Source: Kappaphycus alvarezii
Lineage: Eukaryota; Rhodophyta; Florideophyceae; Gigartinales; Solieriaceae
Length of the DNA stretch: 64,000 nt
Direction: 5' to 3'
NCBI GenBank assembly: GCA_002205965.3
Contig: NADL03000107.1
Location: forward strand, 1 to 64,000
Shown: piece by piece, positions 20,549 through 31,726 of the stretch
Position numbering within the stretch: position 1 is the stretch's first letter
Layout: the number at the start of each line of letters is the position of its first letter
Program-made: the position numbers and the translations under genes
Notes under the pieces: model-generated
Database searches by the model: none
What the model was told of the DNA's origin: nothing
Seen by the model: the letters and a program-made list of their open reading frames with translations, nothing else

Positions 20549-20767
20549 ATGGCAACCGAAAACTTCAACGCCATCTCACTCCAATGTGCTGCCGATCAAC
20601 TACCAGAGATTAACGAATTCTTCCGCAGAACGAATGTCCTAGAGCTTCGTTGGATTGCAGAACAATGGGGTTTACATACAAGAAAGTTGTATAAATTGAT
20701 GCTAGGTGCGGCATACTGTATACACGTGCACGACGAAATCAAAAAAGGAACACGGTTGAAAGAGTGA
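20549..20767 (+). CDS. Small ORF, possibly SAP-like
   Basis: 72 codons from an ATG that follows an A-rich leader. The stretch NVLELRWIAEQWGLHTRKLY resembles a SAP-type DNA-binding helix-turn-helix (Leu-Arg, Ala-Glu-x-x-Gly-Leu pattern), but the second helix is poor. A further frameshifted locus starts only 55 bases downstream, so this may be the N-terminal part of the same gene. No homologue recognised. Confidence 0.3.
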   Translation: MATENFNAISLQCAADQLPEINEFFRRTNVLELRWIAEQWGLHTRKLYKLMLGAAYCIHVHDEIKKGTRLKE

Positions 20768-20821
20768 TGTAAAAAACCCCAGCTTGCTGGATTTTTGCGT
20801 ATTTCAAAGCGACAGTAGAAA

Positions 20822-21834
20822 ATGTCACAAATCTGTCACGTGTTCCATACGAGGATCTCAAGTGCACCATGTGGAGAAAATCAACTAGAAAGACAAGGAG
20901 CACCCCGAAAGAAGAGTTTTAACATGAGAAACGGATCTCGAGCTGGGGGCGAAACACCTATTTCCTTTTATTTTGATTTCACTGGTAGTGAATTTAACGT
21001 TTTTACCTTGCCCGAGCATGGGAGGCTTTTTGTGGCATTGCGAGAGAAGGAAAGCTGCCGTAATGCGTTTAGGGAGTCGAAAAGGGAGCTTTGGCTGGCC
21101 CAGTTGGATGCACAGATGACAATGGACACTTTTTGGACTACAGTGATTGAGCCAACCTTCAACAGTACAGATTACAAACCGCAAAAAAGATTTTGGTGGA
21201 GTACTTGATGGGTTAGATTTTAAGAGTGCTCCACCAGTGAAACGAGACGGGCCGTTCCTGAAGGAAAAGCTCTGGGAAACGGTGAGCAAATTTACCGAGG
21301 CCTTGGATAAGTGGAGCCGGTCTGGACAAAACGACCCGGAAACTTTTATTGACTTCCTTACCCGAACTGCAAGGGGACAACTGAACTCATTTTCTGAACG
21401 AATTTTCCTTTTTGTACTATCGTTGGATGCGGAATGCCATTGGTGTACAAGGAGTTCTTAGAGTTAACGACAAAAATGGTCGCAAATGTTGACGTTTGTG
21501 CATATGAGGAGGGTTTCCTGATTTGGATGAAGCAATGGATGATATTACTACCATATCATCTGGTGGGGGCAGTTCATGCGGCAAGCACAAGTCGATGGAT
21601 GACCGTCTGTTGACCACAAAGCAGTTTGTTAGCTTTGTGGTAACTATTTCTGGTTTAGCGAATGTTATCAACAAGCAACAATCCGAGGCCGTGTGTGAGC
21701 GCTTCTTTAAGCAGCAAAGGGAGAGAACGCAAATTGTGCGCTATATTAATGAAACTATTCGTGCTATTCAGCACCTGCAAAATATAGAGAATGTGAGGCT
21801 GAGGAAAAAGACTGTATCGAGATATACAAGATGA
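20822..21834 (+). pseudogene. Unrecognised gene, about 340 codons, frameshifted
   Basis: Frames 20822-21208, 21147-21461 and 21523-21834 read as successive parts of one protein. The first has FDFTGSEFNVFTLPEHGRLF and WTTVIEPTFNSTDYKP. The second, entered at an A-run near 21183, has GPFLKEKLWETVSKFTEALD and FIDFLTRTARGQLNSF. Between them and the third, a different frame gives VYKEFLELTTKMVANVDV. The third ends with a charged, probably helical stretch (FFKQQRERTQIVRYINETI). It is soluble in character with no membrane segment. I recognise no family. The breaks at homopolymers (A-run, T-runs near 21410) could be decay or sequence error. Confidence 0.45.
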
Positions 21835-22315
21835 ATTTACAATGATTGCATGGGGAGTTCAAGGAGAGTTCACGTGGCGAAATGCGCGAGTAGTGAAACC
21901 GAGATTTTTAGTATATAATGGTTGTAGAATAGTTTGCTTTGCCGTAGCTTTCTATTTTTGGATAAAGAGCATCGGGTGGAGGTGTAATTTGAGTGCGTTC
22001 TGTTGCTTATGATTTGTAAACTGTTGAGACGCATCATATCGACACGCGCATTGATAACTGAATTGGTACCACTCGAGCGGCTGTACTGGTAGGAGTAGAC
22101 GGGAGGGTGAACGTCGAGTTGGGAAGAAGAACGAATGGGGCCTGTGAACAAGGGCTTTGGAGCCTTCGAGATGATGATGGGGTGAAATGAATAATACTCT
22201 CAGTCACATACGTTCACATATCATAACTGTGCCACCACGTCAGCCCCGCAACGAAAACCTCCCTCGGCTCCTTCGGCTTTGACCATTCCAATCTCAATGT
22301 CAGATGGTTTTACCC
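21835..22315. other. Intergenic, nothing recognised
   Basis: Short frames only, on both strands, without motifs. Confidence 0.35.
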
Positions 22316-22541
22316 ATACCCATCCAACTCTCAATACGCTTTGTCGCCTGTGAGACATTATGAAACGCCACAAATGCACTGCCATTACTCTCCCCTGTCT
22401 CCGACCTCCACCAACAAAACTCCTTCGAATAGGGCCAAATACCTTACACAACGCATCCCAGTCTGCCTCGTCCGTGTTTCGACTCACATTACTAATATGC
22501 ACAGTCGCTGAACCATACCGCAAAAAGACAACAAAATACAC
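22316..22541 (-). pseudogene. eIF3g-like RRM fragment, frameshifted
   Basis: Minus strand. SATVHISNVSRNTDEADW fits the RNP2 strand and first helix of an RRM, and LCKVFGPIRRSFV fits the F-G-x-I segment after it. After a one-base shift near 22405 the frame reads SNGSAFVAFHNVSQATKRIE, an RNP1 motif (aromatic residues in the G-x-A-F-V-x-F pattern) and second helix, then stops. The order of motifs resembles the C-terminal RRM of translation initiation factor eIF3g. The N-terminal part of such a protein is not visible upstream. Probably a retro-copied or truncated fragment. Confidence 0.5.
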
Positions 22542-22791
22542 ACATCAAAACGCAAAGCAAACGACAACCCCTTTGCGAATTACATTGATCCTTTCAGCGT
22601 TATTCAGAAACTTGCTACCTCAATACTCTAAATAAATTGTTCCTTCCAAACCCAGCCAGAAAAACATTGCCCATACTCAATTTCATGTGATGATTATTCA
22701 AAGGAAGCATTTTACAAACTCCTGAGACCCCTCCACATCAGCCCTCCTCTGAAAGACGATATTGACACTGCTATTGGGTTTACCCTGCCGA

Positions 22792-23451
22792 TCATACAAC
22801 AAACTCAAATCCTTCACCATACTCCATGCTACAAAAAAAGGCCAATCCCGTGGTGGTGACACCATCGCCCAAGTTATCGAAATTGACCTTGCCCGTCAAA
22901 TCCTTATGCGAATAGACGCCATTGCCCCTATTGTAGTCTCTCTCCCGATAACTATCCACAAATTCCGTCGCCGCTGTCGAGACAGGCGACAATATCGAGT
23001 CCTGCTTACGAACATACACAGAATTGTTCAAATTCTGATGACAGACGAGACTGGCTTTCCACACGAAATATACAAATGCCCGCGGCGTTCACCACTAAAA
23101 CGGAAAGACGAGGAGGATGAAAGTGTACGGCGGGGTCTCCGACGGTGATGGGACCACTTCCGATGATAGGGGCATCAAATGTGCTGAGGAGAAGATTGCC
23201 CTGGTGAGAATGTGATGATTAGTGTAACCAGCTAATCGAAAGGAGACTTCAGAAGTGTTGGAGAGCAGAGAGATGTCGATGATTTCCAGGTTCAGGAGGG
23301 ACGTGATATGGGAGGCCAGCTGTAATGATACATAACATTGCAGTCCAACTGTATATCATAGAAACCCTGACATGTCTCTAGCTCCTCACCAGATCAGAGT
23401 TCTTGAGATTCCAGCGGCCAGCGGGCATTTCCAAGGGAAGATTGGTGGAAA
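22792..23451 (-). pseudogene. Membrane-protein family copy C, partial, with a likely intron
   Basis: Minus strand. An upstream exon (about 23390-23451) has EMPAGRWNLKNSDL, matching LPDWNLIRDN of copy A. A candidate intron follows (23320-23389). The next exon has SNTSEVSFRLAGYTNHH, then in another frame IIGSGPITVGDPAVHF, matching the GAEHRITIGDLSA region of copy A. The frame 22792-23064 (YFVWKASLVC, DGVTTTGLAFF) corresponds to the end of the polar domain. The C-terminal membrane helix seen in copies A and B is not apparent below 22792. The 5' part would lie at or beyond the copia insertion at 23594. Confidence 0.5.
23320..23389 (-). other. Candidate 70-bp spliceosomal intron
   Basis: On the minus strand: CTG|GTGAGG...ATTACAG|CTGGCC. 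The flanking codons are in phase (phase 0), and the residues on both sides fit the alignment with copy A. The interior contains an in-frame TAG, so it cannot be coding. Confidence 0.5.
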
Positions 23452-23593
23452 CTGTAAAATACTTATCTCAAAGTGTCTTGATTTTTGTATGATAAGTTCA
23501 AATTCCGGCTTAACCTCTGTTCTCTAGAAACATTCCTGGATATATCCTTGAATTTATCTGAAATCTATCTGAATGACTTTTACGTATTGATAC

Positions 23594-24294
23594 TGTGGAG
23601 GAACGACTCGTGCCAACCAGTAGTCGTTATATTTCTTACCATCTTCCAGCTGTTTCTTCGAAGTCGGATACCATACCTTTTCCTTTCTATGGTATCCTAT
23701 TCTGGGCCTGCTCTATTACATATAAAAGGCGCAAGCAACCGTCGGTATCTATTCACTGGCTCGCAACTGTTGTTTTGAAGCAGTAAAAAGTCGGACCTAC
23801 CCAGTTCATGCACCACTGGGCCGGCCCTACCTATCGTAGACACACGACACTCGATAGGTAACAGTCGTTGCCTATCCTACCGGCCCCGACTGTTGCTCCG
23901 AAGGCGAATCACAGCTCGGACCTATTTAGTGTATACCACACTGGGCCAGCTCTACCTAACATAGATGCACGTCCGCTGATAACCAACAGTCGTTGTCCAT
24001 CCTAACGGCCCCGACTGTTGCGCCGAAGGGCAAATCCATGACTCGGATCTATCAGCACTACCGCATACTGGGCCAACTCTGGTCACATATTTTTCTGCAA
24101 TACCCGATTTCATATTCGGTAGTCATAGCTTGACTAAGCTTTTATGGAAGGGTTGTTTAAAAATTATTATTTAAGATAGCTATCTCTGCTAGACTAGCCA
24201 TCCTCTCTCAATCAACCAATCAATCAACTCATCAACCAAACCTCAACTAATCAACAAATCAACAAGTGTCAGACGTAAATACGTTCTACCCACA
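23594..24294 (+). repeat. Left LTR of copia element (701 bp)
   Basis: Contains 2.4 tandem units of about 125 bp (from 23791, 23916 and 24043), each starting TCGGAYCTA and containing CACTGGGCC- and CCCGACTGTTG-like blocks. Confidence 0.93.
23791..24084 (+). repeat. 125-bp tandem repeats inside copia LTR
   Basis: Units start at 23791, 23916 and 24043 (periods 125 and 127 bp; the last is partial). Shared blocks: TCGGACCTA, ACTGGGCC, AACAGTCGTTG, CGGCCCCGACTGTTG, CCGAAGG. The same array occurs in the right LTR (from about 29750). Its position upstream in the LTR suggests enhancer-type repeats (inference). Confidence 0.8.
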
Positions 24295-24352
24295 TTCACG
24301 AATAAGGCTAGACGTGAAAACGTCCTCAAGCTCGTTATTCGGATCTTACCAA

Positions 24353-26132
24353 ATGGCAGATCAACCCCAGGATCCTTCGAATCCAACCCGGTCTATCAAC
24401 TGGGAACTTGTTGAAGCCGACAACACCTTACAACAAAATTTGTTCGCTTCTTCTGAACATTCGATGATTTCAATCCTCGAGCTCGTGGAGAAGACCTTCG
24501 GACGCTACTCAAGGAAGAGTTCTCTATATGGGGTCTCACCAAGGCGGAAAGTCTGACCAACAGTAACATATACAAGTGCATAAGAGTGTTTATGGAAGAC
24601 CACGGCCTTCGTCCCCAAACCAACATTTGAAAATTCCAATCTTCTATGCATACGCATCGTCAGTGTGATATGGCCGGAACGGGAATTCCACAATGACATA
24701 AGCGAGGCATACCAGAGGTACCATAACTTAAAACAAGGAAGGCTACAACTGGAAGTCAACACTCCTCCTCCTAGGAATATGCAAACCCCTCACCGAGAAG
24801 GTAGCAATCACCAACCGGTAAATCGCCATCTACATTTCGACCAAGAGAATGGAAACGGGGCCAGCAAAATTTATGCTTTCTATAGTCGAGACTCCTCGAA
24901 GTTTGGTGGGACTTCAAGGGAAAACATCATTATGGCTTTGACCCAATTCGACCATCTCTGCAACGTCAACAACATCCAGCAGAGCCAATGTATCTCTCTC
25001 ATACACAATATGTTCCGAAATGAAGCATTGCGTTTCTAATACTCCTCTTTGCGTAACATGCAAAGCTGGGATCAATAGTACATGCATTGCAGCAACGCTA
25101 TTGCAGCACAACTCGTATGCAGTCCATAGAAGACGAGGTGTCACTGCTCAACATCAATAAATTCATGATAGATTCTGCTAACGAAGGCGAAGAACTCCAG
25201 AAACTCGCAAGAAAAATTGAGGATCTTGTTACCCAGTGCTCATCTGGTCGTAACTCGGAAGAATACCAAAAACATGTGCTCTATCTTTCGGTGCGGATGA
25301 AGCCATGGGCCGCTGCCCCTAACAGCATGAATAACCAGGAAGCGATTTTAAAACGTTTCTCGACGCTTTGGACAGAGCAGAACACAGCGCCCGCATCTGT
25401 GCAACCTACAACCAGCCCATTGCACTACCGTCAAACGTTTTGTCTATCACAAATACTACTCACAGATCACAGGAACTATCTAGACAAGTACCGGCTCTCA
25501 AGTCACCATCGCAACCCCAACTGTTCATGCCACACTCCCAATACAGAGCACCACAAGAATCTTTTCAACCAGAATCTGTTGAAGTTGCTTCCTTAAGCCC
25601 AGAAAACGGATACTATCGCCTCAGCCAAACTAATGGAGCAGTCAACTGGTTCCAATCTCAAGCGCGCTATGGAAGGTATCCACATGCTCGTCACCGCAAG
25701 CACATTACCTCTTCCTCCGACGCAAAATGCTTCAATTGCGGAAGTATCGACCACGTTGAACGTCGATATACTCAACCACGTGACGCTGATCGCATCGTCA
25801 AGAATCGAATTTCATTTATGCTGCGCAACAAGACAACTAAGCAAAAAGTAATCATTTTGAAAAAGATTTTATCGGAACAATCTGAGCACATTAATTTCCT
25901 TTCAAACATGCTTTTCGATATCGTGAAAGATCCTGATGGTTTCACTAATCCCTCAGATGGTAATAAGGCAGATGAAAATGCGTATCTTGAGGAGTCACTA
26001 CAAGAAACTGACGATGAGGACTCCGTTGAGGATTCAGAACAAGTGCCAGATCCCCAGTATATTCTGTTCACTCAAGCTTCCCACACAATCTTCGCAAACG
26101 TCGCCTCACACATCATCGCTTGCATTTTCTAA
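24353..26132 (+). pseudogene. gag of copia element, frameshifted
   Basis: ATG at 24353, 58 bp after the LTR. Frames 24353-24556, 24665-25039, 25087-25596 and 25368-26132 follow each other. A zinc-knuckle-like motif CFNCGSIDHVERRY begins at 25728; it has Cys-x2-Cys-x4-His but Tyr where the last Cys is expected. Acidic tail with ETDDEDSVEDSEQVPDPQ. It would form the capsid and bind RNA. At least three frame breaks near 24540, 25040 and 25500. Confidence 0.75.
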
Positions 26133-26381
26133 AGATGAAATCAACTCTAGCATCTTTGAATCTCCGATACTTGAGAACCCAACCTCGACGAAATATTTTG
26201 ATTCGGTCATTAATGAAGACAATACATCAAGTAACGGTTCAAGTCGCTTCAATTTATCACACATCAATAGCTTCAGTTCTTCTGTAACCTCCAGTAGGTT
26301 CATTCCACCTGCATCTGTCGCTAACGCATTACCGCAGGATGATTCATCGTACTCACCCCGTCTATTTGGATAAGGAATATA

Positions 26382-27753
26382 ATGCAAGTGCCGTCACCCG
26401 AGTATGCGGCAAAGGGGAAACGAACACGGAATAATTTACGTCCTTATCATGCCAATCAACGCCTCTGTAATGATACTCATTTATCCTCATCCCATGACAC
26501 CAGAAATGTCATTAATATCAAGTACTGTGGCACTCATTTCTCTAACACACCTAAACCGTTCATCGGTGCGTGTCTTGATATCGGCGCACAACGATAATAC
26601 ATCGGAATGGCACAAGCTAAGGCTTTATACCGTCAGATGAAAAAGTAAATGAAGCTATCTTCGTCCGACTACAGCTTCAAGTTCGGCGATAGCATCTATG
26701 CTAGCCTAGGAACTGTTAATATACGTATACCGACTCCAGACGGCGCCTTCCTCGAATTGGACGTTGATGTTGTCGATTCTGACATCTCGTTTTTACTTGG
26801 ACTGGATATCATGGACAAACAACGGCTTGTAGCTGACAATGTGGAAAATGTGTTGCATAGCCGTCAGTACGGCTGGAAACTACCAATAATCCGAAAATAC
26901 AACCATCTATACGTTGATTGGAACATCAAGGATACTTTATTCACACGGGCGGAGCTAAGTCGATTACACAGGCATTACTAGCACCCCTCGGCTTCAAAAC
27001 TATACAATCTCCTTAAGCGCATACGTCCCGTGGACACATCCCCGAGACTCTCGCAGTGTCAAAGCAGATCAGCAAGGCTTGCCAAACTTGCCAATGCTAT
27101 AACAAAGGGACGCATCGTTTCCGAGTCAGTTTTCCTCCATCTGATTGTGTTATAATCATGAAATTGCTCTTGACCTCTTCTGGCTACAGGGACGCCCAGC
27201 ACTTCACATCGTTGACCTCCACACCCATTTCTCTTCTGCTATATTCCTACCCGATAAGACTACCTAAGCAGTCTGTAATGCTTTCATTGCCTGCCATTCA
27301 ACATACGTGGGTTACCCGGACAAAATGCGCGTGGATCAAGATATTATTTTTACTAGCAAGGAATTCGAGACACTCGCGAAGTCCGCTGGTATTCAGTTGA
27401 AGATCTCTGGCGTCCACTCTCATAATGCCTCGGGAAACGGTGAGCGCTACCATGAGCCCCTGCGAAGGATCTTCAACAAGATCACAGAAGATGTCCCCGG
27501 TGTTGACACGGCAATTGCACTCCAGCTGAGTATCAAGGCCATGAATGATACCACCGGACATAATGGGCTAGTTCCATCTCTATTGGTTTTTGGAACAATT
27601 CCTAGGTTCGATCCACACTCGACACCTTTACCAAATCATGCTGACCGCATGCGAGGTATGGACCTAGCAAGAATTGAAATGGCGGACATCAGTGGGAGCT
27701 CAGCCTCCAACGGGCATTCCGAGAGCGTGTTACATCTGCCGCTGACTTTATAG
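26382..27753 (+). pseudogene. Protease and integrase of copia element, frameshifted
   Basis: The protease active site appears as ACLDIGAQR at about 26567-26597 (family D-T-G-A; here Asp-Ile-Gly). After a frame change it continues as VDVVDSDISFLLGLDIMDK in 26649-26981. The integrase zinc-finger region spans about 26950-27100 across frames (His residues in LSRLHRHY, Cys pair in ACQTCQCY). The core is in 27307-27753, with the second Asp in MRVDQDIIF and the Glu in SGNGERYHEPL. The first core Asp region is degenerate. Confidence 0.75.
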
Positions 27754-27949
27754 TACAAGCTGGAGATCATGTATATGTACGGCAAGAGAATTTTAAGGAT
27801 TTGGAAGGGACTTAAAAAGTAACGAATGTGCAAAGCAAACAAGTCTGGGTTCAGAGACCGAATCGGGAGGCGAAATATAATATATCGAATATCATGCCAG
27901 TTCCCAAGGCAGATGGAAACTCATTATTGCACCAGATCAACTACTCAAA

Positions 27950-29517
27950 TCTTTCTTGGCCAATTCATCACCTCCTCTCCGCATATATCTTACGGAAGTT
28001 CTTGAACCAACTGATCCTCGAAAGTCTGACCCCGCTTTGCCGAAGCAAGGGCAAAAGAAATACGTGGTATCCTAGACCGGAACATATTCGAGGTTGTACT
28101 GCGCGAGGAGCTACCGAAGGATGCCAAATATTGGGCGGGCGGTTTGGTGCTAAGCATCAAGATAAGGGCACAAAAGACGAGCTATGCAAAGCACGTTATG
28201 TTGTACAAGGTTCAAGGACAAGGAATTACACAAACTGATTCATCTGGCGACAATGCTTCGACACAGCTCTGTTCGTTTGATCATAGCCCTAGAATCTATA
28301 TTTGGCTTTCGTATTTGGTCGCAAGATGTGACACAAGCGTACCTACAGTCTGCAGGCGAATTATTGCGGGATGTTTATGTCAAACCACCAGAAGAAACTG
28401 CAGCTCGACAAAAACCACCTACTGAAACTTCTCAAGCCGCTCTATGGATTGGCTGATGCGGGAGACTACTCGGGACGCCACAATTACGTCTCATCTTCGC
28501 AATGAACTCCAGATGAATCAGTGTTCACTCGACATCCGTTTGTTTTTTAAGCTCCTAGACGGCAAACTAGCAGGCCTGTCCGGGTACTACGTCGATGATA
28601 GCTTCCATGCGGGTACAGAAGACTTTCTGATCCACACAAAGCAGACGGAAGAAAGGTTTGAGTCTAAACCAAGAGAGATGGATAATTTTACATTTGCTGG
28701 AATGCAAGTGTCGACTACCTCCGGCGGTATTTGCTTGTCTCAAACCGAATATCTACGCAGAATCAAGCCGCTACCACTAGACGCTTCACTGATGGAATAT
28801 CGCTCGCTACGCCAACGACTCCAATGGCTCACTCACACCCGACCTGACATCGCTTGTGCTGTAAACAAGGCTTCTCAGGTAACCGACAATTCCTTCGGTC
28901 CTCCGGCAATCACCTTTATTAACCGCATCGTACGGCAAGGATACAAGTATCCCTATCGTGGAATTCTACAACGACCATTGGATCAATCCTCCCTTTATCT
29001 ACGAGTCTACAGCGACGGCAGCTTTGCCGATAACGCCGACCTATCAACTCAACTTGGATTTCTTATTTTATTGTGCGACAAACACGACCAGTGCAACATC
29101 TTACACTTTAGTACACACAAGTCTCGAAGGGTGGTCAGATCCGTTCTAGGTGGAGAAACGTTTGCTTTTGCAGACGCAATGGATTACACTCTCGCAATCA
29201 AAAGCGATATCGACAAAATTCTCAACCGGAACGTTCCCGTCCGTATGTTTACTGATTCAAAATCTCTCTTCGATGTGATTATCAAAAATACCATCACTAC
29301 AGAGAAACGGTTGATGGTGGACATTAGCTCAGTCCGAGAAGCCTACGAAGAAATGAAAATCAGTGATGTGGCATGGATTCGAAGCGAGTTCAACCCTGCT
29401 GATTCTCTAACAAAGGTGAAGGAGAACTCAGTTCTCAATAGAATCATCGATGAAGGGATATGCAAGCACCCTATAGAACAATGGGTTATTCGCCGCGGAG
29501 TCTCTTTCGTCGGCTAA
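27950..29517 (+). pseudogene. Reverse transcriptase and RNase H of copia element
   Basis: N-terminal RT is broken over three frames (27950-28460), but the typical copia segment [20 protein letters not shown] followed by VTQAYLQS is clear near 28270-28345. The frame 28444-29517 (357 codons) holds the YVDD catalytic box at 28588-28599, then LRQRLQWLTHTRPDIACAVN, and the RNase H residues in VYSDGSFAD, LGGETFAFADA and MFTDSKSLF. It ends at a TAA just before the polypurine tract. This last frame is the best-preserved part of the element. Confidence 0.88.
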
Positions 29518-29537
29518 GATCGCAGTCCAGTATTCCT

Positions 29538-29552
29538 TCGAGAAGGGGGGAC
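29538..29552 (+). other. Polypurine tract of copia element
   Basis: TTCGAGAAGGGGGGAC directly before TGTGGAGG of the right LTR, the expected place for plus-strand DNA priming. Confidence 0.75.
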
Positions 29553-30250
29553 TGTGGAGGAACGACTCGTGCCAACCAGTAGTCGTTATATTTCTTACCA
29601 TCTTCCAGCTGTTTCTTCGAAGTCGGATACCATACCTTTTCCTTTCTATGGTATCCTATACTGAGCCTGCTCTATTACATATAGAAGGCGCAAGCAACCG
29701 TCGGTATCTATTCACTGGCTCGCAACTGTTGTTTTGAAGCAGTACAAAGTCGGACCTACCCAGTTCATGCACCACTGGGCCGGCCCTACCTATCGTAGAC
29801 ACACGACACTCGATAGGCAACAGTCGTTGCCTATCCTACCGGCCCCGACTGTTGCTCCGAAGGCGAATCACAGCTCGGACCTATTTAGTGTATACTACAC
29901 TGGGCCAGCTCTACCTAACATAGATGACGTCCGCTGATAACCAACAGTCGTTGTCCATCCTACGGCCCCGACTGTTGCGCCGAAGGGCAAATCCATGACT
30001 CGGATCTATCAGCACTACCGCATACTGGGCCAACTCTGGTCACATATTTTTCTGCAATACCCGATTTCATATTCGGTAGTCATAGCTTGACTAAGCTTTT
30101 ATGGAAGGGTTGTTTAAAATTATTATTTAAGATAGCTATCTCTGCTAGACTAGCCATCCTCTCTCAATCAACCAATCAATCAACTCATCAACCAAACCTC
30201 AACTAATCAACAAATCAACAAGTGTCAGACGTAAATACGTTCTACCCACA
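29553..30250 (+). repeat. Right LTR of copia element (698 bp)
   Basis: Near-identical to the left LTR. Visible differences include GTACAAAG for GTAAAAAG, TAGGCAAC for TAGGTAAC and single-base losses near 29926 and 29962. Confidence 0.93.
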
Positions 30251-31475
30251 GATACTGACTGTTTCCGAAGAAGAACCCCTGGACCAATAAGTTTCAGTGC
30301 ATTACATCTCATTACATATTCTCATTTCACTACTTTACGGTACCCTCGATTAATTTAACATTCCACTGCCCAATCAATCACCAGTACGATGTCGACACGC
30401 CCCGAGAATTTCTTGTTGACCGACGATCTAAGATTAAGATAATAAAAAGTCACCTCTCTCCCCACCTACACAGAAGTAATTGCTATACAGAAAGGGCTCG
30501 TGGTGGCTTTAGCGCAGCAAGCAAACGGTTTGCCGTGGCAGAATCGCATATGTCACAGCTCAGCAGGAGTGCCCAGATATTTTATGATATTAATCTACTA
30601 CAAAATGATACTGTAGCCACTACAATTAATTTTCATGGTCGCCTTACTTTACACTGCACTGTAATTTTACATGCACTGTAGAGGGGTTACAAAAAGTCAA
30701 TATATAGGGCTTGCATACCGAATAGCGGAGCAAGTCCAGGACAAGAATCATCAGCCATCAGACAGAAGAAATAAACACTTGCTGCAATAAGGGGAAGCCA
30801 ACCCTTTGAGCACAACGGCCAGTAGTTGTGTCAAAAATTTTAAGCTCGGCTTTTAGGGCGTACAATAGACTTGCACCATCAACCTTGCTGCGTGCTACAC
30901 TTTTCATACCTTTTGGGCTGTGTTACTACAGTTATACCGTTCTGTACAATACGTACTGTATACTGTACTGTGCTGTACAGTACTACAATTCCCCAGCTAT
31001 AAGAAGTCATGCAATCGCCGGCGGCGAGACAACCCCAATTTTTTTCAGTGTCCCGTCATTGCAAAAATTAGAAAAAAAAAATTGCCGTGGCCCGTCGCGC
31101 TTTTCCGTGGCCCGTCGCGGGTAAATAATAAATAAAATTTAAACTTCTTCCAAGCCCTCAATATGCTTCACATGACTCCTCCCAGCAACGCATCTTGGTG
31201 AATGGTTGGTAGGGGCAATCTCCAGTACCCCAATCGAAATTTCAAACCGTTTTTTGGGCTTATCCCATCGGTTAAAGGGATCGGCTTCAACACAACGCAG
31301 TAGGCCTACATCTTAATCACGATGCATGAATATTGCACAAACTACCCACTACCACCTACTATTACGCCAACGACCAGTCTACCACCGACCACCACTGCTG
31401 GTGCCGTCGTTCGCTGTTACTGTCGCTACTGCCGCTAGTGCTTTTTGCTGCCTATTCAGTGGTGTTGCAGGATTC
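30251..31475. other. Non-coding stretch; possible small solo LTR at 30481-30821
   Basis: Within it, TGCTATACAG...CGGCCA (30481-30821, 341 bp) has TG/CA ends and contains a TATATAGGG box and AATAAA near its 3' end. It is flanked by GTAAT and GTAGT (one mismatch in five). This would fit a solo LTR of another family, but there is no second copy in the window. A pentamer palindrome lies at 30939-30985. Two copies of CCGTGGCCCGTCGCG stand at 31084-31098 and 31105-31119. Confidence 0.3.
30939..30985. repeat. TACTG/CAGTA pentamer palindrome cluster
   Basis: Contains CGTACTGTATACTGTACTG and GCTGTACAGTACTAC. Confidence 0.7.
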
Positions 31476-31665
31476 ACTTGTGAGTGGGCCTCCGCCACAC
31501 GATAGTCTATTGCGCGATACAAAGGCTGTCGTGTGTCGTGCCTGTAACTGCTTTTTTAGGCTCAAAGGAGGGACTTGAGTTGGGCTCCGCAACACTATAG
31601 TCTACATTAATACACAGAGGCTAGTTTTTGCCGTGCATGTTACTCCAACGGGGGCTCAAGTGGTG
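31476..31665 (+). repeat. Imperfect tandem duplication of about 95 bp
   Basis: Two adjacent units, about 31476-31570 and 31573-31665. Shared blocks in order: ACTTG, GGGC, CTCCGC, ACAC, ATAGTCTA, AGGCT, TGCC, TGTTACT- or TGTAACT-type, GGCTCAA. In one frame both encode a C-R-A-C peptide, resembling the first half of the zinc finger downstream. Confidence 0.5.
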
Positions 31666-31726
31666 AACTTGGACCTACAGGAGCGAAGGGCTGGTCTAAT
31701 TTATTGTAAGCAACCGAAAATTCGGG

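Larger units (their letters stand above)
23594..30250 (+). mobile_element. Full-length Ty1/copia LTR retrotransposon
   Basis: LTRs at 23594-24294 and 29553-30250, both TGTGGAGGAACG...CTACCCACA. Perfect 5-bp duplication GATAC at 23589-23593 and 30251-30255. Internal order gag, protease, integrase, reverse transcriptase, RNase H (integrase before RT) is diagnostic of copia. A polypurine tract GAGAAGGGGGGA abuts the right LTR. The two LTRs differ at only a handful of positions, so insertion is fairly recent, yet the coding region has many frame breaks. I see no obvious initiator-Met primer-binding site after the left LTR. Confidence 0.95.

Noticed and set aside
23791..24084. CRISPR-like array
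   Set aside because: Repeat units are long, imperfect and contiguous without unique spacers, and they lie inside an LTR.
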